Positions 7,172 to 11,064 of a stretch of DNA of 11,064 bases are shown one piece after another; position 1 is the stretch's first letter; each line of letters starts with the position of its first letter. Below the pieces are notes generated by a model. It ran no database searches. It was given only the letters and a program-made list of their open reading frames with translations, and was not told where the DNA came from. The stretch is from Gemmatimonadota bacterium (GTDB lineage Bacteria > Latescibacterota > UBA2968 > UBA8231): contig VXZF01000746.1 of the NCBI GenBank assembly GCA_009845645.1, positions 2,155 to 13,218 of the forward strand, given 5' to 3'. Made by a program: the position numbers and the translations under genes.

Positions 7172-7886
7172 CCTTGGAATCCTCTCCTTCTATATAGTCG
7201 ATCTCTTGAATGAATCGAACCAAGTCGCTTGGCTCTCGGCACCGCTTGCAAGTCGCCGCTGCTGGCTCGACTTCTGACATTCGCCAGCTCGGCCACCGCT
7301 CTAAGAACCAAGTCGCCCATATTGGTTGGAGCCCAACCCGTCTAGCACCGGCCAGCTCCGAACTGCTGCCATCGCCGACAAAAACTGCCTCTGAAGCAAC
7401 GCACCCAAGTCGCCTGAGTGCTTCCAAGTAGATCGCCGGTTCGGGTTTCATAGATCCAACTTCAAACGAAAAGATGGGGTCGTCAATGAGTTTGCCTAAT
7501 TGGCACGAAGTCCAAGAATCGACTTCATCGCGTGTGGTATTGCTCACAACCGTGACCAGATATCCCAACTCGCGCAGTTGGGTGATCATGTTGACGACTC
7601 CAGCATCCAGTTGGCGAAAGCCGAAGGACTTCTCCGCCAAGCGCTCTTGATACAACTCTTCGATGACGCGCTCGTTGGGTTTTACCTTAGCCGCCTCGCA
7701 AATATCCCGAACCACCGAATGGTAGTCGGGAAACTCCCCTCGCATCCGCTGGTCGTGCCGCGCCCCCCATTCGCGGTCAAAATAGTCCTCAGCGAGACCC
7801 AAGCGAGCACCCCGCTGCTCGCGACGCCGATCTGGATTGTATTCAGTTACCAGCGTCTCATACAGATCGAAGAGAACGGCTTTCAT
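7158..7886 (-). CDS. HAD superfamily hydrolase (haloacid dehalogenase-like, subfamily I)
   Basis: A 242-residue hydrolase using an Asp nucleophile, acting on a phosphate ester or possibly a haloacid. Seen: motif I FDLYETL (D7 nucleophile; Tyr at the +2 position, where phosphatases usually have Asp), motif II VVSNTT (S115), motif III KPEPAIY (K147), and motif IV FVGDGSSSELAGA (D172). The helical cap lies between residues about 15 and 95. The Tyr at +2 is also found in L-2-haloacid dehalogenases, so phosphatase activity is not assured. I start at the ATG at 7886 (MKAVLFD), the usual beginning of the fold. The frame stays open to 7991, but those 35 extra residues are an out-of-frame reading of an IS3-like transposase fragment. 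The Shine-Dalgarno AAGGA is only one base from the ATG, so translation may be weak. Its 3' end overlaps the esterase remnant, suggesting coupling. Confidence 0.9.
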   Translation of the reverse strand: MKAVLFDLYETLVTEYNPDRRREQRGARLGLAEDYFDREWGARHDQRMRGEFPDYHSVVRDICEAAKVKPNERVIEELYQERLAEKSFGFRQLDAGVVNMITQLRELGYLVTVVSNTTRDEVDSWTSCQLGKLIDDPIFSFEVGSMKPEPAIYLEALRRLGCVASEAVFVGDGSSSELAGARRVGLQPIWATWFLERWPSWRMSEVEPAAATCKRCREPSDLVRFIQEIDYIEGEDSKDDKA

Positions 7887-7911
7887 GTCCTTGGGCGAAT
7901 TGTGGGGTGAT

Positions 7912-8092
7912 GACACTGTGCTCCCGACAAAGGTCGGCGACGGTTCGGTCGCCATCGGCTTGCCGTACGATCCGGCTGATTTGCTCGACACTACGCGGCT
8001 TACTAGGTTTCCGTTTCACGAGTATTCTCCTCATTGAAGTAAGAAAATACTCACATCCAAACCTGTCCAGATTTAGGGGGTCAGACCCCCTC
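7912..8092 (-). mobile_element. Left-end fragment of an IS3-family-like insertion sequence
   Basis: The fragment holds the terminal sequence, leader and first third of an orfA-type transposase on the minus strand. The frame begins at a GTG at 8019 behind GAGGAGA and reads VKRKPSKPRSVEQ, then IVRQADGDRTVADLCREHSV, which matches the helix-turn-helix start of IS3-family OrfA (usual pattern: EQI, then a basic helix, then ADLCRxHGIS). Similarity stops at about 7912, where OrfA would continue into its second helix and the FYRWK motif; the frame then runs on meaninglessly into the HAD gene and stops at 7858. Upstream, about 8067-8090 carries an end-like sequence that on the minus strand reads TGACCCCCTAAATCTGGACA. 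OrfB and the right end are absent. This is a dead relic, and its leader may now lie in the path of HAD expression. Confidence 0.72.
8076..8090. repeat. Perfect 7-bp inverted repeat around one central base, at the tip of the IS fragment
   Basis: GGGGGTC and GACCCCC are arranged as mirror arms around a single A. The repeat coincides with the presumed outer end of the IS3-like fragment, so it may be the terminal repeat plus flanking target sequence. With only a 1-base centre it could form a cruciform but not a good RNA hairpin. There is no T-run on either side, so it does not look like a terminator. Confidence 0.7.
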
Positions 8093-8145
8093 CATTGCAG
8101 GTTGTTCGCCGGGCCTAGCGGCTCGTCTCAGAAGGAGGAAAATGG

Positions 8146-9732
8146 ATGGCTAAAGAGAGAGTTCTCACCGGAAAATGGCAGGGGTTCTTCCCGGGCGACT
8201 GGGTGAGACCAAGAAGCAACCCAGGGACGTGGATGCCGCTGATTGACGTCGCGGAGGTCTTTCCTGGCAACAGGAGCGTCTCCCGCCAGGGCGTTTACAA
8301 TCTGTACGATGCTCCCATAGGCGTCGAGCTCAAAATAGAGGAGGCCGCCAAAGCTCCTATAGTATTCGACGGAGAGGCGGAGTGGGAAAAAGGGGGGCTT
8401 TCTCCCGGCGATGTGTGGTGCGAAGATGGTCGCTACCACATGTTCTACCACGCCATGGGACAGGGCACGTGTTACGCCGTCAGCGACGACTGTTACAACT
8501 GGACGCGTCCCGAATTGGGAGAGGTGGAGTACCAGGGCTCGAAGAAGAACAACATCCGCGCAAACCACCCGGAGGGCGGCATTTTTGAAGACCCTTCGGC
8601 ACCGCCGGAGGAGCGGTTCAAGGCAATGGGAGCGGGATCTGGATGGTTTGACCCCGATACGTGGGAGAAGCTGGATAAAGAGGAGGCCCAAAAGCGATGG
8701 GATGCCATGCACTACGGGGGTTTGGACTATAAAGGACCCAAGGTAGTGCTGCGGGGGTGGATGGTCGGCTGGACATCTCCAGACCGCTTCCGTGATTGGA
8801 AGCAGATAGAGGAACCGCTGGCGGAATACTCCGTAAACGGGGGCATCGTCGCCGGATATGACCAAGAAAGCGGTACGTACTTTGCATACATGCAGCCCCA
8901 AGGCTTCGCACCGGAGGATCCCCGGGGCATTGGGACCGGCGTCCAGGAGGTTGAGATGGTGCGTCGGGCTAACGGCTTTTGCCGCACGAAAGACTTCAGG
9001 CACTGGCCGGCCTCCAAGCTCGTCATGCACCCCGACGCGCAGGACGACCTGGACATCTCCTTCTACGCTCACAGCTACTTCCCCTATCCGGGGCGCACGG
9101 ACCTCCACGGCATGCTAACGCCCGTCTTTCATCACATGACCGGCCAGATGGACGTGCAGATAGCCTTCAGCCGCGACGGACTTATTTGGTCCCGTCCCGA
9201 ACGCCGGCCCATTGTGACCCTAGGGCCTCTGGGAAGCGGAGAAGAGGGAATGATCGGGGCCTCTGGAATCGTGGAGTTGCCCGACGGACACTGGGGTGCC
9301 CAATATTGGGGCGAGTCCGTACTGCACAACGTCAAGGACGAGCACAAAGATACCCTTTTCCCGCAGCGACAACCTAGAAAGATGGGATGGGCCCTGTGGC
9401 GGCCGCACCGCTTTTGTGGCTTTCAAGCGCAGTCCGAGGGGCAGTTCACCATTCCTACCATATACCGTCGCAACGACGAGTTGCGGTTGAATTACCGCTG
9501 TCAACCAGGGGGTTGGGTGAGCGTGGAACTCATGCGCATGATGCCGTCCATGTTTCATGGGGACGTCGAGCCCCTCGCAGGGTTCACCTTTGCAGAGTGC
9601 GACCGGTTGACGGGCGATTCGCTCGACGAGGTGGTAACTTGGCAGGGTAACAGCGACATCTCCAGGGTGGGTGAGATGGTTGCTATCCGGCTGAAGATGT
9701 TCCAGGCGAAGCTATTTGCCTACCAAGTTTAG
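8146..9732 (+). CDS. GH32/GH43-like five-bladed beta-propeller glycosidase-type protein
   Basis: A 528-residue protein resembling the family 32/43 (furanosidase-type) propeller proteins common in planctomycete-like genomes. Seen: repeated propeller-blade strands such as GDVWCEDGRYHMFYHAM (88-104), then TCYAVSDDCYNWTRPELGEV (108-127) and FEDPSAPPEERFKAMG (147-162). A further blade begins MVGWTSPDRFRDWKQ at about 205, and another reads VQIAFSRDGLIWSRP at about 342. The phrase in which a strand is followed by SxDxxxW is the classic blade repeat of this fold. The C-terminal 100 residues are strand-rich and may be the beta-sandwich module of this clan. I cannot place the three catalytic acids with certainty, so the substrate and even activity are open. 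There is no signal peptide. The ATG at 8146 has an excellent Shine-Dalgarno (AAGGAGG, seven-base spacing). It stands alone on the plus strand beside the IS fragment. Confidence 0.85.
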   Translation: MAKERVLTGKWQGFFPGDWVRPRSNPGTWMPLIDVAEVFPGNRSVSRQGVYNLYDAPIGVELKIEEAAKAPIVFDGEAEWEKGGLSPGDVWCEDGRYHMFYHAMGQGTCYAVSDDCYNWTRPELGEVEYQGSKKNNIRANHPEGGIFEDPSAPPEERFKAMGAGSGWFDPDTWEKLDKEEAQKRWDAMHYGGLDYKGPKVVLRGWMVGWTSPDRFRDWKQIEEPLAEYSVNGGIVAGYDQESGTYFAYMQPQGFAPEDPRGIGTGVQEVEMVRRANGFCRTKDFRHWPASKLVMHPDAQDDLDISFYAHSYFPYPGRTDLHGMLTPVFHHMTGQMDVQIAFSRDGLIWSRPERRPIVTLGPLGSGEEGMIGASGIVELPDGHWGAQYWGESVLHNVKDEHKDTLFPQRQPRKMGWALWRPHRFCGFQAQSEGQFTIPTIYRRNDELRLNYRCQPGGWVSVELMRMMPSMFHGDVEPLAGFTFAECDRLTGDSLDEVVTWQGNSDISRVGEMVAIRLKMFQAKLFAYQV

Positions 9733-9857
9733 TTGGATCTTGTCGAGCCAGTTGACATAGATCGAATCCTTGACACAATTTTTCCAAAACCTCCCCGGTA
9801 AAAGACCTTCTCGTAGGGTGTGCAAAGACTACGTACGCGTGCATAAAAAATCTCCGT
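9733..9857. other. Intergenic stretch without recognisable genes
   Basis: This stretch lies between the propeller gene and the hairpin. It contains two TTGACA hexamers 18 bases apart (9752 and 9770), but neither has a -10 element at the right distance and no plus-strand gene follows. On the minus strand the run of six T at 9850-9845 belongs with the hairpin. I see no tRNA, small RNA or ORF here. Confidence 0.5.
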
Positions 9858-9886
9858 CATGAGCGGTGTCGGGCACGCCGCTCATG
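9845..9886 (-). terminator. Probable terminator hairpin after the Nudix gene
   Basis: Positions 9858-9870 pair with 9874-9886 to form a 13-bp stem with one G-U pair and a three-base loop of G on the plus strand. On the minus strand the hairpin begins nine bases after the Nudix stop and is followed, after seven bases, by six T (9850-9845). This is the right order for termination of the ACT/Nudix transcripts, although the spacing before the T-run is longer than ideal. On the plus strand no T-run follows, so it is a weaker candidate for ending the propeller gene. It could also be a dispersed repeat. Confidence 0.5.
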
Positions 9887-9894
9887 TCCTTCCA

Positions 9895-10413
9895 TCAACA
9901 CAACTTTCTATCAGGCTGTAAGTCTATATCACTGTTCTTCCACAGGCGATAAAGTTCGATTGCTCGCCATAAGATCCACTGTTGGCGTGGTGTATTTATT
10001 TTGGGATGCTCCCTTTCTATTTCATCTAATGTCCACCAGCGATGTTTACTACCTGTCATGTCACCTCCAGGAATGACTTGACCGCCATGGTAAGCTAGAA
10101 GGTAGTATATGCCTGTGTTGAATTGAACGGTGTCATCCCGATAAAAGGTATGGACATGTACTGTTCCCAACGCACGAACCTGTACATCTTCGCCAGCTTC
10201 CTCGCGAACCTCGCGCAACGTGCCTTCGAGAACGGATTCTTCCATCTCCAATCCACCGCCAACGATTTCCCATGAACCATCTTCATTTCTAATCGGATGA
10301 GAAAGCATGAGGATTCTCTCATCGTCATCTACTATTACCGCAGCAAGGGCAATCGCATGACAGGCTAGTGACTTGCCTTTGGAATCCTCAATTACTGGTT
10401 GGTTATTCGACAT
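9895..10413 (-). CDS. Nudix hydrolase
   Basis: A 172-residue protein of usual Nudix length, expected to cleave a nucleoside diphosphate linked to another group, using Mg or Mn. Seen: a complete Nudix box in GGLEMEESVLEGTLREVREEAGE, with G53, E59, R67, E68, E71, E72 and G74 in the expected spacing; the substitution of E75 at the final hydrophobic position is minor. The N-terminal strand AIALAAVIVDDDERILMLSHP (20-40) and the late WWTLDEIE (126-133) also fit the fold. The substrate is not deducible. The start is ATG at 10413 with AGAGGA a few bases upstream. It lies 84 bp downstream of the ACT-domain gene on the same strand and may share its transcript. A hairpin terminator follows the stop. Base composition here is less GC-rich than in the central window. 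Confidence 0.93.
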   Translation of the reverse strand: MSNNQPVIEDSKGKSLACHAIALAAVIVDDDERILMLSHPIRNEDGSWEIVGGGLEMEESVLEGTLREVREEAGEDVQVRALGTVHVHTFYRDDTVQFNTGIYYLLAYHGGQVIPGGDMTGSKHRWWTLDEIEREHPKINTPRQQWILWRAIELYRLWKNSDIDLQPDRKLC

Positions 10414-10497
10414 GTATCCTCTTTCTAAGGTAATCTCTCAATGCCTCATGACCAGCCACCAGCCGCATATGGACTGGCACCGGCATCGCCAGAAGGA

Positions 10498-10905
10498 CTA
10501 CGATAAGTCAGGCACTGAAAATCCCCCGGCTTGCAGTGCTCTTAGTGAAGGTTGTAAGTCATCTTCACGAACCAAGAAAGCATCGGTAGTGAATGTGGAA
10601 ATTGCCATGACACTTATGCCGGCGTCTTTGAGAATCTCGGTGATCCTATATATCACCCCGATCATGTCGAACGTCAAAGGCTCGTCGATGAGGAAAACCC
10701 GCCACCCGTGTGAACTGTCAACCACCAAGGAGTCATCGGGCATTCTCCCACCTGCACAAATGATCGTCCACTCTCCTGCTAGGCGCGTTAAAGAGAGAAA
10801 ACCATTTCCAGTTCTATTAACTATCTCTGGCAATCTGGGACTGTCTTTGACCTTCAAAATTGAATAAATTCCGTACAGAACTTTGATCGAGAAGTGCCGT
10901 TCCAT
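10498..10905 (-). CDS. ACT domain-containing protein (ACT_7/CASTOR-like, COG3603-type)
   Basis: A 135-residue small ligand-sensing-type protein. Seen: an N-terminal half with GFLSLTRLAGEWTIIC (35-50), the SHGWRVFLIDEPLTF stretch (65-79) and a clear ACT half starting at DMIGVIYRITEILKDAGISV (80-99), then the strand TFTTDAFLVREDDL (104-117). This two-part arrangement matches small stand-alone ACT proteins whose family members are thought to bind amino acids. The ligand and target here are unknown. The ATG at 10905 is directly preceded by an in-frame TAG, so no earlier start is possible; the Shine-Dalgarno (GAGAG) is weak. It is upstream of the Nudix gene on the same strand. Confidence 0.88.
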   Translation of the reverse strand: MERHFSIKVLYGIYSILKVKDSPRLPEIVNRTGNGFLSLTRLAGEWTIICAGGRMPDDSLVVDSSHGWRVFLIDEPLTFDMIGVIYRITEILKDAGISVMAISTFTTDAFLVREDDLQPSLRALQAGGFSVPDLS

Positions 10906-11064
10906 CTAATATTCTCTCTATACCACTTTCAACATATTGACTTTCGTCTAACGTCTCACAGTTTCCGAATTCGCGGAGTGGGTTGCCAAGTGTCGTCTCT
11001 CAGCCGCTGTAAGACGCAACCTTCTCCAACACCCCGTTCTCAAGGAACTTGCCTAGCATCGGTG
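10906..11064 (-). other. Window end: possible 3' end of a minus-strand gene, otherwise unassigned
   Basis: On the minus strand one frame enters from the window edge and reads PMLGKFLENGVLEKVASYSG before a TGA at 11002-11000. That is 20 codons of protein-like sequence, consistent with the C-terminus of a gene lying beyond the window, but too short to identify. The same frame stays open after the TGA towards the ACT gene. No RNA gene, terminator or promoter is convincing in the remaining sequence. Confidence 0.3.

Noticed and set aside
8128..9108. A 326-codon minus-strand frame opposite the propeller gene.
   Set aside because: It is a shadow of a well supported plus-strand gene with a strong Shine-Dalgarno and propeller motifs.
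9752..9775. Two TTGACA hexamers that resemble -35 boxes.
   Set aside because: Neither has a recognisable -10 element 16-18 bases downstream, and no plus-strand gene follows.
10403..10486. Short minus-strand frame (27 codons from an ATG) between the ACT and Nudix genes, with protein-like composition around GHEALRDYLRKRI.
   Set aside because: It is very short, has no Shine-Dalgarno site and overlaps the Nudix start; I cannot tell it from chance or a gene remnant.

Overview
The window looks like a catabolic accessory region from an uncultured environmental bacterium. The mix of a type I sulfatase carrying HEAT repeats, a Gfo/Idh/MocA oxidoreductase, a PhyH-type dioxygenase, a GH32/43-like propeller protein and a large alpha/alpha-barrel-like protein is typical of Planctomycetes, Lentisphaerota, Latescibacterota or Poribacteria. 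The phylum is inferred from gene content only. Several starts are GTG or TTG with good Shine-Dalgarno sites. By eye, base composition varies: the aldehyde dehydrogenase and the large forward gene are GC-rich, while the sulfatase and the Nudix/ACT end are clearly less so.

Layout. (1) Positions 1-3832, minus strand: a tight three-gene operon read aldehyde dehydrogenase, sulfatase, Gfo/Idh/MocA oxidoreductase, the last cut by the window edge. (2) Positions 3878-5872, plus strand: a 664-residue protein of unknown function, divergent from the operon across only 45 bp. (3) Positions 5874-7886, minus strand: a HAD-like hydrolase, an esterase gene that has lost its middle, and a PhyH dioxygenase. Just upstream of the HAD gene (7912-8092) is the broken left end of an IS3-like element. 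(4) Positions 8146-9732, plus strand: a GH32/43-like beta-propeller protein. (5) Positions 9895-10905, minus strand: an ACT-domain protein and a Nudix hydrolase, with a strong hairpin beyond them at 9858-9886. The last 160 bases hold no gene I can name.

How the genes may work together. The sulfatase, the propeller protein, the toroid-like protein, the sugar-type oxidoreductase and the aldehyde dehydrogenase fit intracellular breakdown of a sulfated sugar or glycan and oxidation of its products. This is inference; no transporter, secreted enzyme or regulator is visible, and the sulfatase has no signal peptide. The HAD, dioxygenase, Nudix and ACT genes have no clear link to that pathway. The most notable points are the aldehyde dehydrogenase with Asn at the general-base Glu position, the esterase with an in-frame internal deletion, the IS fragment that creates a false N-terminal extension on the HAD gene, and the uncharacterised 664-residue protein. 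I found no RNA genes, CRISPR arrays or complete mobile elements.
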